The notes: generated by a model not told the origin, from the letters alone. Positions 23,906 to 32,738 are shown, counted from the first letter of the stretch. The stretch: 64,000 bases of DNA from Microbacterium oxydans (GCF_026559675.1 NZ_CP092891.1:310001-374000), one strand, 5' to 3'. A program made the numbers and translations.

Positions 23906-25912
23906 ATGGAGACCCCTGACGAGAAGCCCCCCACACGCTCCCCAGGAACGACTCCTCCGCGCTCCCACACGGACGCCGCCGGCACGGGAGCGAACCGCCT
24001 TCCGACCAAGGCCACCGAGACAGCGCGCAAGATCGTCCGCGACATCGCCGCCGTCCCGCCGCGCAGTGTGCATCCGGCCCTCGTGCCCGGCGTCTCGGTC
24101 GAGGAGACCGGGCGCACCTACCGCACCGACCCGCTCGTGTTCGGCGTTGCGGTCGCCCTGACCCTGGCGTTCATCGCCTGGGGTGTGTTCGCGGGTGACA
24201 ACCTCGCCGGCACCACCCGCACGGTGCTCGACTGGGTCGTGGAGTACTTCGGATTCTTCTTCACCACCATCGCCACCGTCATCCTGGTGTTCATGCTGTT
24301 CGTCGGGTTCAGCCGCTACGGGCGCATCCCGCTCGGCCGCGACGACGAGGAGCCCGAGTTCTCGATGTTCTCGTGGATCTCGATGCTGTTCGCCGCGGGC
24401 ATGGGCATCGGCCTGGTGTTCTGGGGCGCGGCCGAGCCGCTGACGTTCTTCGAGAACCCGCCGCCCGGCACCGTCGAGGCGAACACCCTCGACGCCATGC
24501 ACACCGCGCAGGCCCAGGTGCTCTACCACTGGGGGCCGCAGGCCTGGGCGTTCTACGCGCTCGTCGGCGGGGCCATCGCGTACGGGGCGTTCCGCCGCGG
24601 ACGCACCCCGCTGATCTCCTCGATCTTCGCGCCGCTCCTCGGCGAGGGCCGCACGACCGGACCGCTCGGCCGCATGATCGACATCTTCTCGATCATCGTC
24701 ACGCTCTTCGGCACGGCCGCGTCCCTGGGACTCGGTGCCCTGCAGATCGGCCACGGCGTCGAGATCGTCAGCGGCGCCGGTCCTCTCGGCAACGGCGTCC
24801 TGATCGCCGCGATCGCCGTGCTCACCGCCTGCTTCATCGCCTCCGCGGTGTCGGGCGTCTCGAAGGGCATCCGCGCGCTGTCGAACATCAACGCCGTCGT
24901 GGCGCTGCTGCTGGCCTTCTTCGTGTTCTTCGTCGGGCCGACGCTGCTCATCCTCAACGTGATCCCGTCGGTCGCGGTGCAGTTCCTCGGCGACCTGCCC
25001 CAGATGATCGGCCGCTCCGCATCGCAGGGTGAGGCGGCGCAGACGTTCCTGTCGAGCTGGACGATCTTCTACTGGGCGTGGTGGATCTCCTGGTCGCCGT
25101 TCGTGGGCATGTTCATCGCGAAGATCTCGCGCGGTCGCAGCCTGCGCCAGTTCGTCTCGGTCGTGATCGTCGTGCCGTCGGCGATCTCGCTCGTCTGGTT
25201 CGCGATCTTCGGCACCACCGCCATCCAGCAGCAGATGGACGGCGCGAACCTCACGGTCGATCCGCCCGAGGAGGTGCTGTTCGGGGTGCTCGAGAACCTG
25301 CCGTTCTCGCTGATCACGAGCATCGTCCTCATCCTGCTGATCGCGATCTTCTTCGTCACCGGAGCGGACTCCGCCTCGCTCGTGATGGGCACGCTCTCCC
25401 AGCAGGGCCGGCCGGAGCCTGCGCGCTGGGTCGCGGTCGTCTGGGGTGTGCTGGTCGGCGTGATCGCCGCGGTGCTGCTCGTCACCGGCGAGGAGGGGAG
25501 CGGTCTGCGATCACTGCAGAACGTGACCATCATCGCCGCGCTGCCGTTCGCGATCATCATGACGTTCATGATGATCGCCTTCATGAAGGATCTCCGGCGT
25601 GATCCGCTGATCCTGCGCGAGCGCTATGCCCGCGCCGCGGTGCGGCACAGCGTCATGGCCGGTCTCGAGGAGTATGGCGACGACTTCGCGCTCGTACCGG
25701 TGGAGTACGACCACTCCGAGGACGACCTCGACTGGATCGACGAGTCGACCGTCGACGACTCGCTCGCCGAGGTGTACGAGGCGGCGACCGAGGCGATCGA
25801 CATCATCCCTCCCGCTGAGGTGGATGCGGTGGTCGACGCGGCGCTGGAGGACGGCCCGACCGCGCCGGACGACGTCGACCCGAGCGACCCGGCGGAGCCC
25901 CGCACGGACTGA
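23906..25912 (+). CDS. BCCT-family transporter (betaine/choline/carnitine)
   Basis: Sodium- or proton-coupled osmolyte transporter of 668 residues, 12 membrane helices. BCCT signatures are clear: FAAGMGIGLVFWGAAEPLTF and YWAWWISWSPFVGMFIAKIS followed by RGRSLRQF. A polar N-terminal extension (about 70 residues) and an acidic C-terminal tail (about 100 residues, rich in Asp/Glu, such as DYDHSEDDLDWIDEST-like runs) flank the core; in relatives these ends regulate activity in osmotic stress. Start at 23906 chosen over 23822 because the earlier ATG lacks a ribosome site and adds only Arg-rich residues. Confidence 0.93.
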   Translation: METPDEKPPTRSPGTTPPRSHTDAAGTGANRLPTKATETARKIVRDIAAVPPRSVHPALVPGVSVEETGRTYRTDPLVFGVAVALTLAFIAWGVFAGDNLAGTTRTVLDWVVEYFGFFFTTIATVILVFMLFVGFSRYGRIPLGRDDEEPEFSMFSWISMLFAAGMGIGLVFWGAAEPLTFFENPPPGTVEANTLDAMHTAQAQVLYHWGPQAWAFYALVGGAIAYGAFRRGRTPLISSIFAPLLGEGRTTGPLGRMIDIFSIIVTLFGTAASLGLGALQIGHGVEIVSGAGPLGNGVLIAAIAVLTACFIASAVSGVSKGIRALSNINAVVALLLAFFVFFVGPTLLILNVIPSVAVQFLGDLPQMIGRSASQGEAAQTFLSSWTIFYWAWWISWSPFVGMFIAKISRGRSLRQFVSVVIVVPSAISLVWFAIFGTTAIQQQMDGANLTVDPPEEVLFGVLENLPFSLITSIVLILLIAIFFVTGADSASLVMGTLSQQGRPEPARWVAVVWGVLVGVIAAVLLVTGEEGSGLRSLQNVTIIAALPFAIIMTFMMIAFMKDLRRDPLILRERYARAAVRHSVMAGLEEYGDDFALVPVEYDHSEDDLDWIDESTVDDSLAEVYEAATEAIDIIPPAEVDAVVDAALEDGPTAPDDVDPSDPAEPRTD

Positions 25913-25927
25913 CCCCCGCCCCGGCCG

Positions 25928-26053
25928 CGGTCGTTGAGCGCGCGACCCCCCCGGTCGTCGAGACCGCGCGACCCCCGGTCGTCGAGCGAGCGCAGCGAGA
26001 CGAAACGTCCACCCACGCGTTTCGTCTCGTCGCAGGCTCCTCGCTCAACGACC
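25928..26053. repeat. Palindromic REP-like element between convergent genes
   Basis: Three partial copies of a GGTCGTYGAG unit (near 25929, 25953 and 25977) are followed by an inverted copy ending CTCAACGACC (26044-26053). The last forward copy continues as CGAGCGCAGCGAGACGAAACG and the inverted copy begins CGTTTCGTCTCGTCGC, forming a long hairpin around 25977-26053. It fills the gap between the BCCT gene and the convergent SDR gene and may act as a two-way terminator. Similar elements are, from memory, common in Microbacterium. Confidence 0.65.
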
Positions 26054-26064
26054 GAGGTCCTGCA

Positions 26065-27624
26065 TCACACGGGGTCGCTCGTCGTCGTCTCGGCACCCTC
26101 CGCGGCGGCGGTGATCCGTGCTGCCATGCCCGCGAAGATCAACCCGTGGAAGGGCAGCACCGCCAGCCAGTACAGCCGTCCGGTGAGGCCCCGCGGGAAG
26201 AAGATCGCGCGCTGCTCGTAGCGGGCGCCGGCGCCGTCGGGCACCGCCCGCAGCTCGAGCCAGGCGTCTCCCGGCACCTTCATCTCGGCGCGGAGGCGCA
26301 GCAGCGACCCGGCATCCGTCGTCTCGACGGCCTCGACGCGCCAGAAGTCGATCGCGTCGCCGACCCGTGCGGCGGTGCGGCTGCGACGCCCGCGACTCAG
26401 GCCCACGCCGCCCACGATGCGGTCCATGAAGCCGCGCACGGCCCACAGCAGCGGTGACGAGTACCAGCCGTTCTCACCGCCGATGCCGAGGACCACGCGC
26501 CACAGCTCCGCGACCGACGCCGTGGTCGCGACCGAGCGTGCGTCGGTGAAGACGGTGCGCCCGGCCCACTCCGGGTCGCTCGGCAGGGGATCGCTCGGGG
26601 CGCCGGAGACCTCGGAGTCCTGCCAGCTCGTCTCGATCGTGTCGGCCTGCAGCCGTCCGAGCGCCAGTCCGACGGCCCGGCGATAAGGCGTCAGCCCTCC
26701 CGCGGGGCGCGGGATCAGCTCGTCGACCGCGTGGTCCTTCATGATGCACTCGTTCTGCAGGGACGCGACGAGCGGTCGGGCGATCGATCGCGGCACCGGG
26801 GTGACCAGGTTCACCCAGTGCGAGGCCAGGCCCGGGGTGAGGACGGGGAGGGCGGCGATCGCACGCTGCCGGAGCCCGGCTTCGACCGCGTAGCCGTTCA
26901 TCATCTGGCCGTAGCGCAGCACGTCGGGGCCGCCGATGTCGACGGCGCGGTTCACGTCGGCGTCCACGCGGGCGGCGCCGAGCAGGTAGTGCAGCACGTC
27001 GCGCACGGCGATCGGCTGGATGCGGTTGCGCACCCACTTCGGTGCCGGCATGTACGGGAGCACGTCGGTGAGGTGGCGGATCATCTCGAACGACGCCGAC
27101 CCCGATCCGATCACGACGCCGGCCTGCAGCACGAGGCTCGGCACGCCGGAGTTCAGGAAGATCTCGCCCACGTGCACGCGTGAGCGCAGGTGCGGCGACA
27201 GCTTCACGTCGTCGGGATGCAGGCCGCCGAGGTAGACGATGCGCCGGACTCCCGCCCGGGCGGCGGCCTCCGCGACGGTCGTCGCCGCGCGTTCGTCGCT
27301 CTCCTCGAAGCCCTTGCCCGCCGACATCGAGTGGATCAGGTAGTAGACGACGTCCACGTCGTCCATGGCCTCGGCGACGGCATCCGCATCGTCGGCCGAC
27401 CCCTCGACGATCTCGCAGTCGGCGCCCCAGGGGAAGGATGCCGCGCGCACGGCGTCGCGCGCGAGGACGCGCACCCGGTAGCCGGCGTTCAGGAGCCGCG
27501 GGGTCAGCCGTCCGCCGATGTATCCGGTGGCACCGAGCACGAGCGCGCGGGGTGCGGATCCGTCGTCGCGGGGAACGGCGCGCAGTGCCTCTTCGCGGCC
27601 GGTGGGCTGGGTGAGCTCGGTCAT
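26065..27624 (-). CDS. SDR-family NAD(P)-binding protein with DUF2867
   Basis: A 519-residue two-domain protein. Residues about 25-300 form an atypical SDR (NmrA/epimerase-like) fold opening RALVLGATGYIGGRLTPRLL, with YYLIHSMSAGKGFEESDERA and VYLGGLHPDD. Residues about 340-510 are the DUF2867 lipid-binding-like domain (GWYSSPLLWAVRGFMDRIVG, FFPRGLTGRLYWLAVLPFHG). Enzyme activity is unknown. The ATG lies 6 bases after the minus-strand -10 TACGCT, so it is probably leaderless. Confidence 0.88.
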   Translation of the reverse strand: MTELTQPTGREEALRAVPRDDGSAPRALVLGATGYIGGRLTPRLLNAGYRVRVLARDAVRAASFPWGADCEIVEGSADDADAVAEAMDDVDVVYYLIHSMSAGKGFEESDERAATTVAEAAARAGVRRIVYLGGLHPDDVKLSPHLRSRVHVGEIFLNSGVPSLVLQAGVVIGSGSASFEMIRHLTDVLPYMPAPKWVRNRIQPIAVRDVLHYLLGAARVDADVNRAVDIGGPDVLRYGQMMNGYAVEAGLRQRAIAALPVLTPGLASHWVNLVTPVPRSIARPLVASLQNECIMKDHAVDELIPRPAGGLTPYRRAVGLALGRLQADTIETSWQDSEVSGAPSDPLPSDPEWAGRTVFTDARSVATTASVAELWRVVLGIGGENGWYSSPLLWAVRGFMDRIVGGVGLSRGRRSRTAARVGDAIDFWRVEAVETTDAGSLLRLRAEMKVPGDAWLELRAVPDGAGARYEQRAIFFPRGLTGRLYWLAVLPFHGLIFAGMAARITAAAEGAETTTSDPV

Positions 27625-27708
27625 GGCACGAGCGTATGGCCGCCCGGGCGGGGGAGGAACGGGGTTGCGGGCGTCGTCGTCGATGGGTAGGCGGGCCCGG
27701 GGCGCGCG

Positions 27709-28278
27709 TCAGCCGACGCGGGTGATCCGCTCGATCGCGATGCGGGCGACCTCGGGATCGTGCGGAGCGGTGTCGAGGGCGCGGTGCAGGGTGAGGCCCT
27801 CGATGAGCGCGTCGATCAGGCGGGCGGTCAGCGGGTCGAAATGGCGCTCGAGGGCGGCGCGGCTGCGCGCCATCCAGGAGCTCGTGAGGTCGCGGTAGTC
27901 CTCGTCGCGGGCGGCGAGCGTGTACAGCTCGTGCAGCAGCACCAGGTCGCGGTCGGTGCCGAGCACCACGTCGGTGATGAGGGTCACGACGGCGGCGCGC
28001 GCCTCGTCGACGTCGGATGCCGCCTGCATCCGCTCCTCGAACTGCGCGGACACCGACTCGGCGTAGCGCGTGAACGCCGCGCGCAGCAGCTCGTCGAACC
28101 CGTCGAAGTGATACGTCATCGAGCCGAGGGGGACGCCGGCGGCTGCGGCGACCTTGCGGTGCGAGGTGCCGGCCAGCCCGCGCTCGGCGATCACGTCGAG
28201 GCAGCTGTCGATGATGCGATCGCGCCGCGTGGGGTCGTGTCGGGGGTTCGTCGCGCGACGTTCGTCGACTCCGTTCAC
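27709..28278 (-). CDS. TetR-family transcriptional repressor
   Basis: Repressor of about 189 residues with an N-terminal TetR helix-turn-helix (RRDRIIDSCLDVIAERGLAG then TSHRKVAAAAGVPLGSMTYH) and a helical effector domain. The GTG at 28278 follows GGAGAGGGG at a normal distance; the ATG at 28311 lies inside the operator and promoter of the divergent MFS gene and is unlikely. A perfect 14-base palindrome in the 33-base divergent gap is the evident operator. It presumably controls the MFS gene. Confidence 0.9.
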   Translation of the reverse strand: MNGVDERRATNPRHDPTRRDRIIDSCLDVIAERGLAGTSHRKVAAAAGVPLGSMTYHFDGFDELLRAAFTRYAESVSAQFEERMQAASDVDEARAAVVTLITDVVLGTDRDLVLLHELYTLAARDEDYRDLTSSWMARSRAALERHFDPLTARLIDALIEGLTLHRALDTAPHDPEVARIAIERITRVG

Positions 28279-28296
28279 CACGCACCCCTCTCCACA

Positions 28297-28310
28297 TGTA
28301 CGATCGTACA
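28297..28310. promoter_or_regulatory. TetR operator, perfect palindrome over the MFS -10 box
   Basis: TGTACGATCGTACA is a perfect 14-base palindrome. It contains the plus-strand -10 box TACGAT (28299-28304), 7 bases before the MFS ATG at 28312. Bound repressor would directly block RNA polymerase. Confidence 0.7.
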
Positions 28311-28311
28311 C

Positions 28312-29535
28312 ATGTCATCCATCGAATCGATTCGACGACCTGCGCCGGACCGGGCATCCCGGCGCGCACGCATCGCTGTCTCCGCCCTGTTCCTGACCAA
28401 CGGGGCGCTGTTCGCGAACATCCTGCCGCGGTATCCGGAGATCAAGTCCGCGCTCGGGCTCGACAACCTCGGCTACGGCTTCGCGATCGCCGCATTCCCC
28501 GCCGGGGCGATCGCGGCCGGTCTCCTGGCGGCGGTGCTGATCCGTCGGTTCGGTTCGGCGCGTATCGCGGTCATCGGCACGGTACTCACGAGCCTCGGGC
28601 TGCTGTCGGCGGCCCTCGCGCCGTCGGGGGTGCTGTTCGCCGTCGCGCTGTTCCTCGGCGGTGCGTCCGACGCGATCACGGATGTCGCGCAGAACGCGCA
28701 CGGACTCCGCGTGCAGCGGCGCTACGGCCGCTCGATCATCAACGGGTTCCACGCGATCTGGTCGATCGGCGCCGTGCTCGGCGGGGCGATGGCCGCGCTC
28801 GCGATCGCCCTGCAGCTGCCGCTGGGTGTGCACCTCGGCATCTCCACCGCCGTGTTCGCGACCGTTTCGCTGATCGCCCTCGGCTTCTGCCTGCCCGGCC
28901 GCGACGACGAGGCCGAGGCGGAGGTCACGGCCGAGCCCGCCGAGCTCACCGGGGCGGTGCGCCGCGGGCTGAGCCCCCGGACCGTGATCGCGATCGTCGC
29001 GCTGACGCTCATCGCCATGGCCGGAGCGGTCGCGGAGGATGCCGGCAACTCGTGGGCGACGCTCTACCTCGCCGACTCGCTCGGGGCTGCGGCGGCGGTC
29101 GCGCCCCTCGGCTTCATCGCCCTCGTCGGGGCGCAGTTCGTCGGCCGCATCATCGGCGATCCGCTCACCGACCGGTTCGGTCAGCGGTGGGTCGCACGGG
29201 TCGGCGGGGTCATCGCCGCCGTGGGCATGACGCTCGCGCTGGCCTTCCCCAGCGTGCCCGGCACGATCCTCGGATTCGCGGCGGTCGGCTTCGGCATCGC
29301 GACCCTGATCCCGGCGGCGATGCATGCCGCCGACGAGCTCCCGGGGCTCCGAGCGGGCGTCGGACTCACCATCGTGTCGTGGCTGCTGCGTCTCGGCTTC
29401 CTGCTGTCGCCGCCGTTCGTCGGATACATCGCCGAGAACGAGAGTCTGCGAGCCGGACTCCTCGTGGCGCCGGTCGCCGCTCTCGTCGCCGTGCTGCTCG
29501 CCGGGTTCCTGGGGAAGCGCCGCCCGCGGAGCTGA
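28312..29535 (+). CDS. MFS transporter
   Basis: Membrane transporter of 407 residues, about 12 helices, opening RIAVSALFLTNGALFANILP. The block AVLIRRFGSARIAVIGTVLT corresponds to the motif-A loop, and NGFHAIWSIGAVLGGAMAAL to helix 5. The overall pattern resembles sugar/fucose-permease-like or YbjJ-type MFS proteins; substrate unknown. The ATG is 7 bases after the -10 TACGAT, indicating a leaderless mRNA overlapped by the TetR operator. Longer frames reaching 27760 overlap the TetR gene and are not used. Confidence 0.9.
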   Translation: MSSIESIRRPAPDRASRRARIAVSALFLTNGALFANILPRYPEIKSALGLDNLGYGFAIAAFPAGAIAAGLLAAVLIRRFGSARIAVIGTVLTSLGLLSAALAPSGVLFAVALFLGGASDAITDVAQNAHGLRVQRRYGRSIINGFHAIWSIGAVLGGAMAALAIALQLPLGVHLGISTAVFATVSLIALGFCLPGRDDEAEAEVTAEPAELTGAVRRGLSPRTVIAIVALTLIAMAGAVAEDAGNSWATLYLADSLGAAAAVAPLGFIALVGAQFVGRIIGDPLTDRFGQRWVARVGGVIAAVGMTLALAFPSVPGTILGFAAVGFGIATLIPAAMHAADELPGLRAGVGLTIVSWLLRLGFLLSPPFVGYIAENESLRAGLLVAPVAALVAVLLAGFLGKRRPRS

Positions 29536-29591
29536 ACTGCAACTTACGGGTTGCTTTTGAGGGTCATGAGTGCAACCCTGGGATTGCAGTT
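29535..29591. promoter_or_regulatory. Twin ArsR-type boxes upstream of AHSA1-ArsR operon
   Basis: TGCAACTTACGGGTTGC (29538-29554) and TGCAACCCTGGGATTGC (29571-29587) are two related palindromic sites (GCAAN8TTGC), 33 bases apart, about three helical turns. The two blocks are also inverted repeats of each other (20-base arms 29535-29554 and 29572-29591). They lie between the MFS stop and the AHSA1 start, and are the probable operator of the ArsR gene at 30113. Confidence 0.6.
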
Positions 29592-29633
29592 GGTCGACCG
29601 GCCGGCATGCACGAGATCCCGAAAGGACCCATC

Positions 29634-30116
29634 ATGGTGAGCATGACCCACAACGACGCATCCGTCGTCGACGAGGAGACCTTCTCCGTCCGACGCAGCA
29701 TCCAGATCGCGGCATCCGTCGACAAGGTGTGGCGCGCGGTTGCCGAGCCCGAGCACGTGTCGCGCTGGTTCGGACGCACGGTGCTCGACGGCGTCGGCGT
29801 CGGTGCGACCGGCACGATGACCTTCCCCGACTACGACGTGATCCCGCTGCGGGTCGAGGAGTGCGACGAGCCGCGGCGCATCACCTACCGCTGGAACAAC
29901 GACGATGCGCTCGGCACGTTGCCCGACGGTATCGACGAGGCGACATCGACCGTCTTCACTTTCACGCTCGAGGAGTCCGACGGCGGCACGCGCCTCACGG
30001 TCGTGGAGACCGGCTTCGAGCGCACGTCCGACCCGCGCGGCAACCTCGAGTCGCACCGCACCGGCTGGGACCTGGAGCTCGACAAGATGGTCGTCCTGGT
30101 GGAAGGCGAAGCGTGA
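29634..30116 (+). CDS. SRPBCC / AHSA1-domain protein
   Basis: Cytoplasmic START-like hydrophobic-cavity protein of 160 residues. Opening TFSVRRSIQIAASVDKVWRA and EPEHVSRWFGR are the standard AHSA1 blocks, with the closing helix LESHRTGWDLELDKMVVLVE. A GAAAGGA ribosome site precedes the ATG. It is coupled to the downstream ArsR gene by a GTGA overlap. AHSA1/ArsR pairs are common; ligands are generally unknown. Confidence 0.9.
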   Translation: MVSMTHNDASVVDEETFSVRRSIQIAASVDKVWRAVAEPEHVSRWFGRTVLDGVGVGATGTMTFPDYDVIPLRVEECDEPRRITYRWNNDDALGTLPDGIDEATSTVFTFTLEESDGGTRLTVVETGFERTSDPRGNLESHRTGWDLELDKMVVLVEGEA

Positions 30117-30430
30117 CCGCAGAGACCCTCATGCCCATGTTCGCGGCGCTCGCGGACGAGACGCGCTGGAGCATTCTGGAAGCTCTCGGCGAGGGGGATG
30201 CGTCGGCATCCGCCCTCGCCGGGCGCCTTCCGGTGTCGCGACAGGCGATCGCGAAGCACCTCGCCGTCCTACAGGAGGTCGGCCTCGTCGAACCCGTGCG
30301 GGTGGGGCGCGAGGTGCGCTTCCGCGTGGTCGGTGCCGAGCTCTCCGCCACGGCGGCGAAGCTCGACGTGATCGGCCGCGAGTGGGACCGTCGCCTCGCC
30401 GCGATCAAGGAGATCGCGGAAGGGCTGTAG
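30113..30430 (+). CDS. ArsR-family regulator
   Basis: Winged-helix regulator of 105 residues (GTG start): MFAALADETRWSILEALGEG, RLPVSRQAIAKHLAVLQEVG and the wing PVRVGREVRFRVVGAEL. No metal-binding cysteines are present. The GTG overlaps the AHSA1 stop codon. It probably represses its own operon through the twin palindromes at 29535-29591. The longer frame from 29570 runs across the AHSA1 gene and is rejected. Confidence 0.9.
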   Translation: MTAETLMPMFAALADETRWSILEALGEGDASASALAGRLPVSRQAIAKHLAVLQEVGLVEPVRVGREVRFRVVGAELSATAAKLDVIGREWDRRLAAIKEIAEGL

Positions 30431-30433
30431 GCC

Positions 30434-31186
30434 TCAGAGGGCGGTGTAGCCGCCGTCGACCAGGTGGTAGCTGCCGGTGATGAAGCTCGCGGCGTCGCTG
30501 GCGAGGAACGCGACGAGGTTCGCGACCTCGTCGGCCTGACCCAGGCGTCCGATCGGGTGCTTGCTCACGAGGAACTCCTTCGCCTCATCGCCCATGTTGG
30601 CGAGCAGCGGGGTGTCGATGAAGCCGGGGCCCACCGAGTTCACGCGGACGCCCTTGGCGGAGTACTCGAGCGCGGCCGACTTGGTCATGCCGACCACGCC
30701 GTGCTTGGCGGTGACGTAGGCCGGGGATCCGGCGAAGCCGACGCTGCCGAGGATCGACGCGATGTTCACGACCGATCCGCCGCCGTTGGCGAGGATCGAG
30801 GGGATCTGCGCCTTCATATTGCGGAACACCGCGTTGAGGTTGATCGCGATGACCTTGTCCCACGCCTCGTCCTCGTACTCGGCGGTGGGGGCGGATGCGC
30901 CGCCGATGCCGGCGTTGTTGACGCCGATGCGCAGCGGGGCGAGCGAGTTCGCGAGCTCGATGGAAGACGCGATCCAGGCTGCATCGGTGGCATCGCCCAC
31001 CGAGGCCTCCGCCGTGCCGCCGGCCGCGCGGATCTCTTCGACGACCGCGTTCGCGTGCTCGGCGTTCAGGTCGTTGACCACGACGGATGCGCCGTTCTTC
31101 GCCAGCAGGAGGGCGGTCGAGCGTCCGATTCCGCTGCCCGCTCCCGTCACGATCGCCGAGCGGTTCGAGACGTCGTACTGAGCCAC
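30434..31186 (-). CDS. SDR-family oxidoreductase (classical)
   Basis: NAD(P)-dependent dehydrogenase of 250 residues. Classical SDR motifs: VTGAGSGIGRSTAL cofactor loop, NNAGIGG, catalytic Ser in VNIASILGSVGF, YVTAK (Tyr-x3-Lys) and the PGFIDTPLL block. The GTG at 31186 is preceded by GGAG at a good spacing; an upstream GTG at 31198 is possible. Substrate unknown; overall look is that of cyclic-alcohol or sugar-alcohol dehydrogenases. Converges with the ArsR gene with 3 bases between. Confidence 0.92.
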   Translation of the reverse strand: MAQYDVSNRSAIVTGAGSGIGRSTALLLAKNGASVVVNDLNAEHANAVVEEIRAAGGTAEASVGDATDAAWIASSIELANSLAPLRIGVNNAGIGGASAPTAEYEDEAWDKVIAINLNAVFRNMKAQIPSILANGGGSVVNIASILGSVGFAGSPAYVTAKHGVVGMTKSAALEYSAKGVRVNSVGPGFIDTPLLANMGDEAKEFLVSKHPIGRLGQADEVANLVAFLASDAASFITGSYHLVDGGYTAL

Positions 31187-31327
31187 GAGGGACTCCACTT
31201 CCGGGCGGGCACGGTGCCGGGAGATCTTCTCGGACGGTCCGTCCTTCCCTCCACCCTACGCCCGGAGCGGGGTGGTGGATTCACCTGAATGGACCTCTTG
31301 ACACATGTTCTCCGCGGGCATAACGTA

Positions 31328-31341
31328 CAACCAAATGGTTG
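31328..31341. promoter_or_regulatory. ArsR operator overlapping the start codon of the second ArsR gene
   Basis: CAACCAAATGGTTG is a palindrome with 6-base arms and a 2-base centre, and it contains the ATG at 31335. Sites of the AACCAAATGGTT kind are, from memory, typical of ArsR regulators paired with AHSA1 proteins. Binding would block transcription start or translation start. Confidence 0.6.
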
Positions 31342-31724
31342 CACAAAGAGAACTGAGCGAAGCGGAGGTCGACCGTGTCTTCCACGCACTGGCGACGTCG
31401 ACCCGGCGCGACATCCTGCGCCGGACGATCGAGCGGGAGCAGTCCGTCTCGACCCTCGCCGCCGACTACGAGATGTCGTTCGCCGCGGTGCAGAAGCACG
31501 TCGCCGTGCTCGAGGCCGCGAACCTCATCGTCAAGCGCGCCGAGGGACGCGAGCGGCTCGTCCGCGCGAACCCCGAGATGATCGCCCGCGCCCGGGCGCT
31601 CCTCGCCCGATACGAAGAGCTGTGGCGGTCGCGCATCGCCCGGCTCGACGACCTGCTGGCCGAGACTCCTCGGTCCGGCTCATCCGACAACAGCGATACC
31701 GACAAGAACGAACAAGGAGACTGA
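31335..31724 (+). CDS. ArsR-family regulator (AHSA1-paired)
   Basis: Winged-helix regulator of 129 residues: VDRVFHALATSTRRDILRRT, TLAADYEMSFAAVQKHVAVL and the wing IVKRAEGRERLVRANPEMI, with a polar tail ending SSDNSDTDKNEQGD. The start at 31335 lies inside a palindromic operator, and the TAACGT at 31321-31326 is a possible -10, making the mRNA leaderless or nearly so. The AHSA1 gene follows after one base. It is a paralogue in type of the ArsR at 30113 but with reversed gene order. Confidence 0.92.
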   Translation: MVAQRELSEAEVDRVFHALATSTRRDILRRTIEREQSVSTLAADYEMSFAAVQKHVAVLEAANLIVKRAEGRERLVRANPEMIARARALLARYEELWRSRIARLDDLLAETPRSGSSDNSDTDKNEQGD

Positions 31725-31725
31725 A

Positions 31726-32703
31726 ATGCCTGTCACCGACGTCACCACCGATGCCGAGAACCTCACCATGACCGTGGTCGCCGACTTCGCGGCTCCGATC
31801 GATCGCGTCTGGAACGCGTACACCGACCCGGAGCAGCTCAACCGCTTCTGGGGTCCTCCCGGATGGCCGGCCACTTTCACCGCCTGGGACCACACGGTCG
31901 GAGGGCGCGCCGTCTACTCGATGAACGGTCCGCGCGGCGAGAAGTCGTCCGGCGCCTGGGAGTTCGTGTCGATCGACGCGCCGAACGGCTTCGAGGTCAT
32001 CGACTCCTTCGTCGACGACGAGGGCAAGCCGCTCGAGGGTTTCCCCGCGCAGCGGATGTCGTTCGCGTTCGAGCCCACCGCCGAGGGCACCCGCATGGTC
32101 ACGACGAGCCACTTCGACTCGGTCGACGCGCTGGAGCAGGTCGTCGAGATGGGCCAGGTCGAGGGCATCAAGATGGCGATGGCGCAGCTCGACACCGTGC
32201 TGCAGGACCTCCGCGAGTACGCGCAGGGCAAGGGCACCCGGGTAGAGCTGCTGGACGACACCCACGTGCGCATCACGCGTCTGGTCGAGGGGCCGCGCGA
32301 GCTGGTCTGGCGCGCCCACTTCGAGCCCGACCTGATCCGCAAGTGGATGCTCGGCCCCGACGGCTGGGAGATGACGGAGTGCGTCGCCGCCACCGAGGTG
32401 GGGCAGTCGTACCGCAACTCCTGGGCGCCGGTCGGCGACACCGAGGGGCAGCCGTTCGGATTCGAGGGCGAGGTGCTCCTGGTCGAAGCCCCGCGCCGCG
32501 CGGTCACGACCGAGCGCATGCAGGGCATGCCGACCGAGACGCTCAACGACCTGAACCTCTACGAAGAGGACGGCGCGACCCTCGTCACGCTGCTCATCGA
32601 GTACCCCGACAAGGAGACGCGCGACATGATCCTCGCCACCGGCATGGCCGACGGCATGGAGTCCTCGTTCGCCCGCCTGGAGCGGGAGCTGCTCACGGTC
32701 TGA
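31726..32703 (+). CDS. Tandem SRPBCC / AHSA1-domain protein
   Basis: A 325-residue protein with two AHSA1 domains in a row. Domain 1, residues about 10-165: FAAPIDRVWNAYTDPEQLNR, FWGPPGWPATF. Domain 2, residues about 175-325: RLVEGPRELVWRAHFEPDLI, RKWMLGPDGWEMTEC. Each is the usual single-domain length, so this is an internal duplication or fusion. AAGGAG ribosome site at 31714-31719, inside the end of the ArsR gene. A strong terminator follows. Ligand unknown. Confidence 0.92.
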   Translation: MPVTDVTTDAENLTMTVVADFAAPIDRVWNAYTDPEQLNRFWGPPGWPATFTAWDHTVGGRAVYSMNGPRGEKSSGAWEFVSIDAPNGFEVIDSFVDDEGKPLEGFPAQRMSFAFEPTAEGTRMVTTSHFDSVDALEQVVEMGQVEGIKMAMAQLDTVLQDLREYAQGKGTRVELLDDTHVRITRLVEGPRELVWRAHFEPDLIRKWMLGPDGWEMTECVAATEVGQSYRNSWAPVGDTEGQPFGFEGEVLLVEAPRRAVTTERMQGMPTETLNDLNLYEEDGATLVTLLIEYPDKETRDMILATGMADGMESSFARLERELLTV

Positions 32704-32738
32704 CGCCGTCGCCGCATCCGCTGCATCGGCACCGCCGA

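Noticed and set aside
21375..23936. An 853-residue open frame on the minus strand
   Set aside because: Shadow of the PadR and ABC1-kinase genes, whose motifs and ribosome sites are clear on the plus strand.
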